In this document: in pieces, positions 47,259 to 64,000 of the stretch
How the letters are laid out: each line of letters starts with the position of its first letter
Position numbering within the stretch: the stretch's first letter is position 1
Source of the DNA: Luidia sarsii
Lineage: Eukaryota; Echinodermata; Asteroidea; Paxillosida; Luidiidae
Direction of reading: 5' to 3'
Assembly (NCBI GenBank): GCA_949987565.1
Contig: OX465114.1
Location: forward strand, 1,567,501-1,631,500
DNA: 64,000 nt
Made by a program: the position numbers and the translations under genes
The notes under the pieces: generated by a model
The model's input: the letters and a program-made list of their open reading frames with translations, nothing else
Told to the model about the DNA's origin: nothing
Databases searched by the model: none

Positions 47259-50223
47259 GAGTGAAGCGTTTTGCTTATGAAGGCAACAGAGGTAACAAGG
47301 GCAGTACCACAGGCGAGGACTTTGACAGCTTCACGGCCCAGAAACCAGCCAAGAGTAAGCCGATCTCCCAACAGCCTTTACCACTCCTTAGATTAAAAAA
47401 AAACCTATAAATAATCTCCCATACACTAGAATCCCAAATCTTTGAATTTGAAATCTTGGAAACTTGAAATTTTTTGAATTTGAAATCTTGGAAACTTGAA
47501 ATTTTTTGAATTTGAAATCTTGGACACTCGAAAATTGTTGAACTTATACTTTTTTTAAATTAAAATAACCCAAACTAGATTTGTTTAAATGATCTGAACT
47601 TAAAGGTCTTGCAAACTTGAAATCTTGCAAAACTTGAAATTTTGTGATTTTGAAATTTTGCAAAACTTGAAAACGTTGTGGAACAGCAATTTCAAAACTT
47701 GAACTTGAAGTACATTTTGTGAACTTCTAATCTTGCAAACTTGATATTTTGTGAAGTTGAAATCTTGCCAAACTTGAACAATTTCAGAAACGAAAGAGCT
47801 GGAGGAACTTCAGGACATCTGGAGCATTCAGAAGAATGTGTCCATCAGCGGTAGCAGCATGCCGTTGAAACCCCAGGGGAACACAGTGCAGGCACCTCCC
47901 ACTGGAACGGGATTCTACTCTAGGCACAGCCAGCACAGCTCAGTCAAGCTCAGTGACGGCATGCGTGGCCCAGCTGGGATGAACGCGCAGGGACCGATGA
48001 GTGAGTGCAGGGGGTCAGAGGTGACATTTGTAAGGTCAAAAGTCACGTGAAACAGCGCTCCAGTGACTTTGTACCACTGGTCATTGCCTCATACATCAGA
48101 AGTAACCAGTGCTCAATCAAACTTCCCGTTACCTCTTAAGAAAACAATTCATGAAAAGAGGTTAGATAGGGGTCATATAGAGGTCAGATAGGGGTCAGAT
48201 AGAGGTCAGATTGGGGTCAGATGGGGGTCAGATAGAGGTCAAATGGGGGTCAGAAGGCTGGGTAGTTCAGGTGGTTAGAACGCTTGCAGGTTAAAGGGTT
48301 GGTGCTGTGTACACCATTTTACATACATGTATAGCGTACGTTGAATTTGGTAAAGTATGGAAGCGATTCTTTGACTTTGCAAATAGTGTACCCCAACTTT
48401 AAACCAGAGGTCTCAAGTTCAACTCCAGGCCTGTCCATTTTTCCTCGGTATTTCCATTTCCCAGTTAAGTTTGTTCAATCCTGAGTTTCTTTAAGAATGC
48501 CCTATGTAAGTCAAACCCCCGTTGCTTATTTTGTGTCTCCCGTGATTCCCTCAGAGAACAGCTTCTCTCTGGGCCCGCAGCGCTCTGGCTACTCCTACTC
48601 CCAGCCCGAACCCCAGGGAGGCGTCACCAAGTTACCTCAGCTGGCCCCCCTTCAGGGCGTCGCCAAGAGCCCCGCCCCTGGTCGCTATGGCGACCCGCAG
48701 GTCCAGTCGCCCGGCAGCATCAAGCTGAGCCCGCGGGGCGACCTGCAGGCACAGCCACCCGGGAACCTTCGTCAGTCACCGAGGGGAGAGTTTCCTGCTC
48801 AGCCCCCTAGTAACCCTCGGCAGAGCCCCAGGGGAGAGCTGAGTGCACAGCCCCCTGCTAACCCCAGACAAAGTCCTAGGGGCCCAGGTAAGAGCAGTAC
48901 AATCTCCTTGCCTCCCTCCCTCCCTGCCTCCCTCCCTGCCTGCCTGTCTCCCTGCCTGCCTCCCTGCCTGCCTCCCTCCCTGCCTCCCTCCCTGCCTCCC
49001 TCTCTGCCTGCCTCCCTTCCTGCCTCCCTCTCTCCCTGCCTCCCTGCCTCCCTCCTCCCTGCCTCCCTCTCTGCCTGCCTCCCTCCCTGCCTCCCTGCCT
49101 GCCCCCCTGCCTCCCTCCCTGCCTCCCTGCCTGCCTCCCTCCCTCCCTGCCTCCCTGCATCTCTTGTTTCCTCCCTTCCTCCCTGCCTGTCTCCCTGCCT
49201 GCCTCTGTCAATCCCTCCCTCCCTCCCTCTGTCAATCCCTCTGTCAATCCATCTCTCAATCCCTCTGTCAATCCCTCTCTCAATCCCTCTCTCAATCCCT
49301 CTCTCAATCCCTCTCTTAATCCCTCTGTCAATCCCTCTCTTAATCCCTCTGTCAATCCCTCTCTCAATCCCTCTCTCAATCCCTCTCTCAATCCCTCTCT
49401 CAATCCCTCTCTCAATCCCTCTCTCAATCCCTCTCTCAATCCCTCTCTCAATCCCTCTCTCAATCCCTCTCCCAATCCCTCTCTCAATCCCTCTCTCAAT
49501 CCCTCTCTCAATCCCTCTCTTAATCCCTCTCTCAATCCCTCTCCCAATCCCTCTCTCAATCCCTCTCTCAATCCCTCCCTCCCTCCCTCCCTGCATCTCT
49601 TGTTTCCTCCCTTCCTCCCTGCCTGTCTCCCTTCCTGCCTGTCGCTATCCCTGTCTTAATCCCTCTCTCAATCCCTCCCTCAATCCCTCTGTCAATCCCT
49701 CTCTCAATCCCTCTCTCAATCCCTCTGTCAATCCCTCTCTCAATCCCTCTGTCAATCCCTCTGTCAATCCCTCTGTCAATCCCTCCCTCAATCCCTCTCT
49801 CAATCCCTCTCTCAATCCCTCCCTCCCTCCCTCCCTGCATCTCTTGTTTCCTCCCTTCCTCCCTGCCTGTCTCCCAGCCTGCCTGTCTCAATCCCTGTCT
49901 CAATCCCCCTCTCAATCCCTCCCTCAATCCCTCTGTCAATCCCTCTCTCAATCCCTCTCTTAATCCCTCTCTTAATCCCTCTCTCAATCCCTCTCTCAAT
50001 CCCTCTCTCAATCCATCTTTCAATCCCTCCCTCCCTTGTTCTAGAAAAACCTACTGAATGTAACGCACATGAAGTTCACAAATAGAACCTCCTTTTTGTT
50101 TCAGTGTCAAGTCCCAGAACATCCCTTGGTTTGCAAAGACCAAGCCAGCATTACGCTGGTCCCCAGCAGCCCAGTAACAACAGCAGGGCATCGGGAGCAG
50201 GGAGCCAGTGGCCCAGCCTCTAA
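47259..50223 (+). CDS. Unrecognised Pro/Ser/Gln-rich protein, C-terminal four exons
   Basis: Exons 47259..47354, 47788..48000, 48555..48887 and 50105..50223 all join in phase 1 with good GT/AG sites and end at TAA (50221-50223) after SQWPSL. The first three are multiples of three. About 250 residues are visible: a charged part with EDFDSFTAQKPAK and KELEELQDIWSIQKN, then a low-complexity tail. The tail holds four degenerate ~17-residue repeats built on RQSPRGE and AQPP (exon 3), then a Ser/Gln-rich end. No enzymatic domain, signal or membrane helix is seen. Upstream exons are missing from the model. DFDSF recalls short adaptor-binding motifs, but I cannot name the family. Exon-intron consistency is the main evidence that it is real. 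Confidence 0.72.
48291..48402. mobile_element. Short TTAA-flanked insertion splitting a SINE head
   Basis: TTAA, then AGGGTTGGTGCTGTGTACAC, and at the right ATAGTGTACCCCAACT, then TTAA. It interrupts a SINE/tRNA-like sequence (GGGTAGTTCAGGTGG..GCAGG / ACCAGAGGTCTCAAGTTC) at the anticodon arm. A related sequence is near 34740-34800. Confidence 0.7.
48905..50038 (+). repeat. CCCTCTCTCAAT / CCTCCCTG minisatellite filling an intron
   Basis: Tetramer-based CCTCCCTG runs (to 49200) pass into long arrays of the 12-mer CAATCCCTCTCT, interrupted three times by the same ~70-bp block (CCTGCATCTCTTGTTTCCTC..CTGCCTGTCTCC at 49156, 49592 and 49837). It starts 17 bases after the donor at 48887 and ends about 66 bases before the acceptor at 50104. 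Large ORFs over it are artefacts. Confidence 0.96.
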
Positions 50224-50369
50224 GCCACGCCCACATAGCCTCTGTCTCTAGGCAACGGTCACGTGTCAGCGTGTGTTGAATATTCATAGTGCTGTGAGCA
50301 TTTGACCCGAATGGCAATGTTCAGCATTGTCATCTGTGCTGTTGCTCTGTGTTACCATAGCAACCATCA

Positions 50370-50375
50370 AATAAA
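50370..50375 (+). terminator. Poly(A) signal of the Pro/Gln-rich gene
   Basis: AATAAA 147 bases after the stop codon, followed by mixed sequence with CACGTCACTAT. No transcript evidence. Confidence 0.5.
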
Positions 50376-50459
50376 CGACCACGACACACTGCACAACATA
50401 CGACACCTCATTACGAACACGTCACTATAACAATGGTTTATCCTTTGTATTTTAAGTTA

Positions 50460-50642
50460 CGCAGTGGCTGTTGTTACGGCAGTCGTCCGTGTGGTTCCCT
50501 GACTTGATTGTATTTCGTCAGCATTGCAGGCTGGTGGAACCAGTCTATTAGCTGATAGTCTGGCTCCAAGAGCTAAACATCCTGACAAATACTGTGAAGT
50601 CAGGGAGCCACACGGACGACTGCCGTAACAACAGCCACTGCG
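50460..50642. mobile_element. Mutator-like MITE, copy 1, 183 bp
   Basis: Inverted ends of about 60 bp (CGCAGTGGCTGTTGTTACGG..) are flanked by the perfect 9-bp duplication TTTAAGTTA. The copy at 62392..62574 is also 183 bp and has its own 9-bp duplication. A 9-bp duplication is typical of Mutator-like transposition. Confidence 0.88.
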
Positions 50643-53169
50643 TTTAAGTTAAGTAATACGATGGACCACAAGACTGTACATTCCACACTCGTGTTCTAGA
50701 AATGAAATTAAAATAATACAAATCCTTTAGAAGACCATGATTTTATTTGTGTATTGTGAAAGGCAAACAAATACGGGAAAAACTTATTGGGAACTTTTCA
50801 AAATTTTGTAAAAAATTGCAAAGAAATCTTTGCCTGGACCGGGACTTGAACCCGAGACCTCTGGTTATGCACATTGTTTAAGATTTGTATTTTACATTCC
50901 CAGTAAAAATATGGAAAAATGAAATCATTGATAGGGTCACTTCAGTGTTATGCAAATATCCTGTCATTTAATCACGAAATGCCTTTTTCATATGTCATGT
51001 GAACTACCTCCTACAACTTACCAGCTTGCCTTATTCCCTTCTGTCAAACGTCCATCTATCAGAACAACAGTCTGCGGTTCGAATCCCCTCCAGACAGCCT
51101 GTACAGATATCCCAAGAAGACACTGAACCCACGACTAATAGTCCCACGAACCCGCGATTTGTGAAATCTATAAACGGCAACCCACAAACTTAGTCCGTGT
51201 CCGAAACAGGCGTCTAGAGCTAGTGCTAGGTCTTCCCCCTGTTGGAAATACATGAAGATGCGAAGATAATAGTCCTAGCCGTAGCTCTGGAAACCCGTTT
51301 CGGACACAGCTTTAGATGCCATGGCCTTAGGTCATAGGTCAGGAGGTTTGCATGCGTGCAGATTTGCTGGTTCGAATCCCACTCAGACCGTTTGCCTCTC
51401 TTAGTCTCTGCGTAAACTAGAGTGCTACATTTTTCTGTCCCTAGGCAACTTAGAATTTGTTCTCTTTGTGCAAACTGTGATCACAGAATGCTTGTGGCAA
51501 ATTGATTTCATTGTGAAATGGTGACACATTTAAAAGTTGATACGACTTAAAGGTCTACAGAAATAGGATTTGAAAAAGAGCTAAAAACTCCTAAGGTAAT
51601 GTTCAATGAATATAATCAATACAGGATTGATTTTGAAAAAAAATTGTTAGCGCCTATTTCGCCCCAAAAAACATTGGAAAAAAGTCAATGTTCGCCCCAT
51701 AAACCCCCAAAAATTTCCCCTGTGAGCATGTGACGTCACATACAGACCAAAAGCAGCCGAGCGAGGCGATCGAAATGCTGAGACGATAAAGCGCACTACT
51801 GCGCATGTGACAGGGCAGGATTTACGGCTGATAGACAATAGAGACAATGCAGGGCCAGTGCAAAGCGCACAACCTCAAGGCTGACCACAAATTCTGTATG
51901 TGACGTAGTACGTTCGTCTCCAAAGTGGGGGACACAGACCAAAATAAAGCATTTTGGGCTAAATTAATAATTTTCGGTCTCAAAAATAATAGACACGTTG
52001 GGTTCTATAACAATACCGATTTATTTAACCCCAAGTGAATTTTGATTTCTGTATACCTTTAAGGCTAAATTTGCATGTTGGGTGAAACAAAATAGGAATG
52101 GTTTGCGGTGATGCCATCTGGTGACACTAGAACCTGAGTGATAACTCAACGTTCTGAGTGATAACTGTCTGATTGGGAGCTGTAAGTTTGGCCAGGCTAG
52201 ACGAGCATATAATTTACACATATGCAAATGATATGTAAATGTATTCATGTATGCAAATCAATCTTGAGGTCAGATTGTGTCGAGATATGCGGTTTAAGAG
52301 ATTGATAGCAAGACTTAGGTATTTATTTTGTGCCCTTTGTCATAGTCGCACCAAATAAGTGATCATTGTACAGAATTCTAATATATGAGAGTTTTTATCA
52401 GTGTGTACATAATATTGAATATTGTAAATCAAAAAGATTGATGCTTGCTGTGTGTGTGTTTGATAGATCACGACAATTTATTTTTGCAACATTCCGTTTG
52501 TAAAAAACTTATTTTACTAAGCACGTAGCCTGCTTATTATTTGTGAAGTTACATCAACACAAATGTTTAATGTGTGTGAAAGTTTATTTTAACAAATTTT
52601 ATAAAGTAATGCTAGAATGTTTTGAGCTGATCATCCAATTGCTGTTAACCTGGCTACAAAATAACTTCATTCAAAGTGATATTCAAAAATGTTGCAAACC
52701 GCTTGAGATTCATTCAAAGTGGTTCAGGTCCAAGAATCCCACGTCTAAATCTCCTACAGCTCTGTCCGTAAAGCTAGGTATTTATTTTTCTGTTCAAGGT
52801 TTTTTTATTAGCCCATGGAAAGCAACTCATGGTTTCTTTGTTGATGCTCAGGATAAATTGACACAACTCCTTTCAACCTTGCTGTGCTATCCGGTTTCCA
52901 GCCCATTCACAACCCCACAGCACTGTGCCGGATCTGGTTACGGACCCAAACACAGGCCTTCTCAAATAAACAAATAAGGTATGGGGTCAGTTTTAAAGAG
53001 AGTTCTCTACGGGATCCTATTATGGGGTTAAAAAAAACACTATTATTTTGTGTATTTTGGTGGTCCTGACCAAAAATTGTTTTTTTGGTAAGCCATAGTC
53101 CAACTGTAATTATTTTAAACTGTTCATGCAATCTTTGGGAAGAATTCCTCCTGTACCTCCTTCATAAAA

Positions 53170-53650
53170 GTCTCCAGACACCTGTGATTAGGGGCTACAG
53201 ACACCTGTGATTAGGGACCACAGACACTTGTGATCAGGGGCCACAGACACCTGTGATTAGGGGCTACAGACACCTGTGATTAGGGGCCACAGACACCTGT
53301 GATTAGGGGCCACAGACACCTGTGATTAGGGACCACAGACACCTGTGATTAGGGGCTACAGACACCTGTGATTAGGGGCTACAGACACCTGTGATTAGGG
53401 GCTACAGACACCTGTGATTAGGGGCTACAGACACCTGTGATTAGGGGCTACAGACACCTGTGATTAGGGGCTACATACACCTGTGATTAGGGGCTACAGA
53501 CACCTGTGATTAGGGGCTACAGACACCTGTGATTAGGGGCTACAGACACCTGTGATTAGGGGCCACAGACACCTGTGATTAGGGGCCACAGACACCTGTG
53601 ATTAGGGGCTACAGACACCTGTGACTAGGGTCAGTGGACTCTTGTGATTA
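53170..53650 (+). repeat. 23-bp minisatellite (~20 copies)
   Basis: The unit CAGACACCTGTGATTAGGGG plus CTA or CCA is directly repeated with few changes and no unique spacers. A decayed tail (GTGACTAGGG, GTGGACTCTTGTGATTAGGG) marks its right edge. Confidence 0.96.
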
Positions 53651-54384
53651 GGGTAAGGGGTTGGTTGGATGTTGAAGTCTAAATTTAATATTCTTACCTA
53701 GTTTGATTAGAGCTGATATGACACTATTTTATGGGTGGTACAGAAGGAATTCTTCGCCAGTCTTTTCTGCTAAATGCACTCCATTAGTTTTCGATGTTTG
53801 ATTTAATATTCTTTCATTTCTTCATTTCATTTCCATTTGTTGAATTTGACAACTCATTATCATTTGGGTGAACTTATGTAGAAGTTTGTGAGAGGAGTTT
53901 TACTCTGAAGTGAGTCCGGTACGTTAAACTAATGTCATGCAAGACAGACAGACTATGCTTGTGAAAATTTAATTGTATTTTACTTGTTTTTAGTCTGTGA
54001 TATTTGTTGCTATAAACAAAAAAAAGAGATCAACAAAGATGTTATTTAAGAAAACCTCTAAGCCCTTGTTGATTTTCTGTTATTCATGAGTTGTTTTTGT
54101 TGTGAATTGAGTCATTTGTATAAATATTTATTTGTTATGGAACGAAGGTGATCTTTGAAGGTAATCCCATAATGCTAGTTACAATTCTTGCAATGCATGC
54201 TGGTCTGTCTGACCTTTGACCTCTCAATTTTCACATAGCAACCATTTAGAAGATGTAGCCTTGCTTTTGAAAGGCATTGCAGAGTTTACACAAGAACGAT
54301 CAAGTACTGGTTGTATACTAGGACTCTTAAGGAGAGTAGACTGCTAGCCGGCATTTAGAAGCGATTGGTACTGGCCAATGATGT

Positions 54385-54635
54385 GCATATATGTTATGTG
54401 CAATACTGACAACTGGTACTCTGCATTGTGCTCACTGTTGGTTACCAACCAATGACAAATGATGTGTGATGTGCACTGCTGACAACTGGTATTCTGCAGT
54501 GTGCTCACTGCTGGTTACCAACCAAGATGTATGTGATGTGCACTGCTGACAGATGGTACTCTGCAGTTTGCTGGTTACCAACCAAGATGTATGTGATGTG
54601 CTCTGCCTGCTGACAACTGGTACTCTGCCGTTTTA
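54385..54635 (+). repeat. Short tandem block, GTGCACTGCTGACAACTGGT
   Basis: Three to four diverged units share GATGTGCACTGCTGACARMTGGTA, TTCTGCAG and GGTTACCAACCAAGATGTAT, with unit length varying about 60-90 bp through deletions. Confidence 0.8.
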
Positions 54636-55780
54636 GATTGCACTAATGTACTGTACACTCAACACTTCATGGTAAGTTGATTGGTTTCCTTTCTAAACTG
54701 GCTCCAACAAAAAGCTCATTCAACAAATAAGGTAAACTGATAAATACTTCTTTATTATCTCCCTTGCTTTTATATAACAGAAATATGAATCACCAGGGGT
54801 ATGGGATTTACAAAATGGGCAGTCTTCATCACAGCTGAGAAATCACTATAACGCAGTTTCTTAAAAATGTCTAGCGGTGGGCCAACTATCAACGAGATAC
54901 ATGCATGAGATATTGCTAAGTAATTTGTTTTCTCATGGCCAGCAGAAATCAGCAGATATTACCAGCTTTAATCATCTTACATCAGATGGAAGTTTAGCTG
55001 GTAAACTGATTGTGCTGAGCAGATTTCGTTCCTTTCAGCACAAGAGGGCCGTTGGTGGAAAACTAACTTCTCAAAGAGCCTTAAAATTAGCTTGAAGAGA
55101 GCTAGTCTCATTTCATAACTTCTTATTGGCTCCAAGTACAATTCTCTACTTTCCAAATTGTTAACACTCACAGACAGTGGTTACTGACATCCAATAACTA
55201 GGTCCAATTCAATCATCCTAATTTGTTAGAGAAAATACCACAAAACTACCCTGCAGATGAAACACTTTTCTTCAAATCGTATAAAAACACAACTTATAAT
55301 TGCTAGTCTCAGAACAAACAAATTTGACTTGTTTCATTGAAACTTTTCGACATATATTTTGGATAAAACTATATTAGGCCAACTCATGTGTATTCATGAG
55401 ATGCATATTCGAATCAATGCATATTCATAAGATGGCCGGCTTAAGGCCTCATGCATGATTCATGAGGCCAGCAGTCATATTAGAATTCAACCTTGTTCCC
55501 AAAAGTTTGAAGACTTAGCATGACTTTTAGCATGACTAAGTCCTGTCTTCCTGGGAAGGAGAACAGTATTCTGAATTGATGAAAGACCAGATACTCTTGT
55601 AAATTCTTACAAATAATGCCTGAATTTATTTTTCAGAGCCTCTTTCTAAATTATGAGATGAAGCAAGAAATATACTGTATATTGGTTTTTGGGATCCCAT
55701 TACGACGTTGATTTTTGTTGCACTGTTTCACAACCCTAACACTAGATAAGATTGGAAGGTTTGCACGGTAGAAGTATAAA

Positions 55781-55933
55781 GTGGAAGGTTTGCAGTGACA
55801 CCATGTACATCATGTCTTGTGAGATGGAGTGTGGCTCTGAAAATATCCAAAAACTAAGAATTACCGGCTCTTTTCAGAGCCACACTCTATCTCACAAGAG
55901 ATGATTTACATGGTGTCACCGCAAACCTTCCAC
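55781..55933. mobile_element. MITE with GGTTTGCGGTGACACCATGT ends, compact copy
   Basis: 153-bp near-palindrome: GTGGAAGGTTTGCAGTGACA on the left, TGTCACCGCAAACCTTCCAC on the right, inner arms GAGTGTGGCTCTGAAAA / TTTTCAGAGCCACACTC. A stray copy of the end motif (TTGGAAGGTTTGCACGG) lies 30 bases to the left. Confidence 0.85.
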
Positions 55934-56099
55934 TTTTAAAACCTAACACTGCTTGAATCATTAATGGGACATGCTAGGATCCAATCTCACTTTTACAACT
56001 GATCAATTCCGACAGTTTTTGTTGCAATCTTCAATATAATCTAAATGAACAATATGCATAAAATTCCTCTCCTTAAAAAAAAAAACATGTATGGGTTTT

Positions 56100-56105
56100 T
56101 TTATT
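56100..56105 (-). terminator. Candidate poly(A) signal of PDHA1
   Basis: AATAAA on the minus strand, 75 bases past the stop codon at 56181, in an AT-rich context. Confidence 0.45.
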
Positions 56106-56180
56106 TTTGCACTGCACAAACCAAATGAATCCTTTTTACAAGTTGTGTTGTTATTTCGTATCTTCCCAGACGGACACCGT

Positions 56181-62921
<6,741 letters not shown>

Positions 62922-63189
62922 CGCGCCGAATTTTAGGCCTTTTTTCAGTTTCTTTCGGCAGTTTTAAAAAATCTAGGTTGAGAAGAAATCCCGGCGTATC
63001 GATCAATCATCCACCCTAAACACACGACCTCTGACCTCAAAAGCAGACGACATTTCCAAACATTCCCTGGCGACGAGGAGCCGTATGCAATGTACGCATA
63101 GAAATCGTTCACAAGGATACGAGGTTGTCGATCAGACAGAAGTCTAGTATCTAATGTTGGCCATGATGATTGCATTGTGAATGTGTATT

Positions 63190-63552
63190 AGGCTGCGTCC
63201 CAATTCATTGGCTACGACTTACAAGTACACATGGGTCTATGGAAGTCGTCAAGAAGCGGCTGCAGCCAGTTCCCATAGGATTGCGTGTTACTTCTAGCCG
63301 CAGCCAATACTATTCGACACGGCCTTAGGCTGCTTCTGAATCCATTGGCTGCGGCTTAGAAATACACACGAGTCAATTGAAGTCGTCAACGAGCGGCTGC
63401 AGCCAGTTCCTATTGGATTGCGTCTTACTTCCAGCCGCAGCCAATACTCGGACTAGGCTGGTTCCGGTCCCCCTACCTGGATTCCAGACGTCTCACATCG
63501 TCCGAAATGTATTTTGTGCGTCTGAAACCAGGTAGGGGACGGGAACCAGCCT
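63190..63552. repeat. Tandem duplication plus hairpin between divergent genes
   Basis: A ~130-bp unit (ATTGGCTNCGACTTACAAGTACAC.., AGCGGCTGCAGCCAGTTCC, AGCCGCAGCCAATACT) is present twice (63190-63320, 63327-63452). It is followed by a ~95-bp hairpin with arms GGCTGGTTCCGGTCCCCCTACCTGG / CCAGGTAGGGGACGGGAACCAGCC. The block sits between the PDHA1 start (62921) and the frame at 63713. Confidence 0.8.
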
Positions 63553-63712
63553 ATATTCGAATATGGCCTTCTGAATCAGGGGACCAGACTATCGCAGCCC
63601 CCCCCCAAAAAAAAAAACAGCTAAAAAAATACAATTTGTCAGTTATGATAATGTCTCCCTTTCACTCATTTACATTTTCCTATCGTTTTCCCCTTTCACC
63701 TCGCTCGCATTG

Positions 63713-64000
63713 ATGTCAGGTCAGGCCAGCAGAACGTCGGGCAGAGTGGGCTTGGACAAAATCCGCGGTAACATCGCCCTGCGATTCCTGAGCGGCTGGT
63801 TTCGGGAGCGGTACATCGACAGGAACGTCGACGGGGCCAGCGACGCGCCAGACGGTCAGACCGAGATGGCCAACCCCGCTCGAAAGAAAACGGACAGCAC
63901 CTCCAATTCGGACTATTCTTTGACGAGCACTGCTTCCACCCAGGTTGTTTGTGTCTTCAGCTGCCAGAGTCCCAACAATGCCTGCACCAAGGCCTACTCC
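63713..64000 (+). CDS. Open frame at the right edge, probable gene start
   Basis: The ATG at 63713 opens 96 codons without a stop to the window edge (MSGQASRTSGRVGLDKIRGN.., then a Ser/Thr-rich part, then VVCVFSCQSPNNACTKAYS). GC content and codon use resemble the exons of nearby genes rather than the AT-rich flanks. The preceding sequence is pyrimidine-rich and contains TGATGTCAG|G, so the exon could instead begin at an acceptor at 63719. Product not recognised; no signal peptide is evident. Divergent from PDHA1. Confidence 0.45.
   Translation, partial: MSGQASRTSGRVGLDKIRGNIALRFLSGWFRERYIDRNVDGASDAPDGQTEMANPARKKTDSTSNSDYSLTSTASTQVVCVFSCQSPNNACTKAYS

Larger units (their letters stand above)
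50376..55780. other. Intergenic, no recognised gene
   Basis: Contains a Mutator-like MITE, a SINE 3' fragment (50760-50880), a 23-bp minisatellite and a short tandem block. ORFs of 60-144 codons (for example 52543-52977) show no motifs or splice partners. Confidence 0.6.

Noticed and set aside
48497..49963. 488-codon frame that runs from a real exon into Pro/Leu/Ser repeats
   Set aside because: The first part (48555-48887) is a genuine exon, but a GTAAG donor ends it and the rest is intronic minisatellite.
53170..53650. Possible CRISPR-like array
   Set aside because: The 23-bp units are contiguous, with no unique spacers, in a eukaryotic intergenic region; a plain minisatellite.

Overview
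The window is animal nuclear DNA. Genes are split by introns with canonical GT/AG boundaries and kept reading phase, they sit on both strands without operon structure, and they are separated by dense interspersed repeats. tRNA-derived SINEs, many short palindromic DNA transposons, a tyrosine-recombinase-type (DIRS/Ngaro-like) gag relic, self-complementary TACATG tracts and intron-filling minisatellites suggest an invertebrate deuterostome (lancelet, echinoderm or hemichordate). The sequence alone does not settle which.

Layout, left to right. (1) 0.3-4.9 kb, minus: three consecutive exons of an SLC7-type amino-acid transporter running off the left edge, with a direct-repeat-flanked gag-like element in one intron. 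(2) 9.8-13.3 kb, minus, with a possible alternative first exon at 19.4 kb: a DegT/DnrJ/EryC1/StrS-type PLP aminotransferase reconstructed from four phase-compatible exons. This is a family best known from bacteria. (3) 21.06-27.44 kb, plus: complete five-exon PDSS2, the non-catalytic subunit of polyprenyl diphosphate synthase (ubiquinone side chain). Its second intron is almost entirely a 68-bp minisatellite. (4) 29.3-35.8 kb, minus: eight exons of SKA3 (kinetochore), convergent with PDSS2. (5) 36-47 kb: no recognised gene; repeats, TACATG tracts and SINE arrays. (6) 47.26-50.22 kb, plus: last four exons of an unrecognised Pro/Ser/Gln-rich protein. (7) 50.4-56 kb: repeats only. (8) 56.18-62.92 kb, minus: complete nine-exon PDHA1 (pyruvate dehydrogenase E1 alpha). 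(9) 63.71 kb to the right edge, plus: an open frame that looks like the start of a gene divergent from PDHA1.

PDSS2 and PDHA1 are both mitochondrial, but nothing shows functional linkage of neighbours; this is ordinary eukaryotic gene order. The most noteworthy signals are these: the animal DegT-family gene; three introns in three genes filled almost splice site to splice site by minisatellites; 75-bp tandem arrays of a 5' tRNA-half SINE segment at five loci with the same period; a Mutator-like palindromic element present twice with perfect 9-bp target duplications; and a TTAA element nested in a LINE relic inside SKA3. All exon models come from reading frames, splice consensus and recalled family sequences. 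No search or transcript was available.
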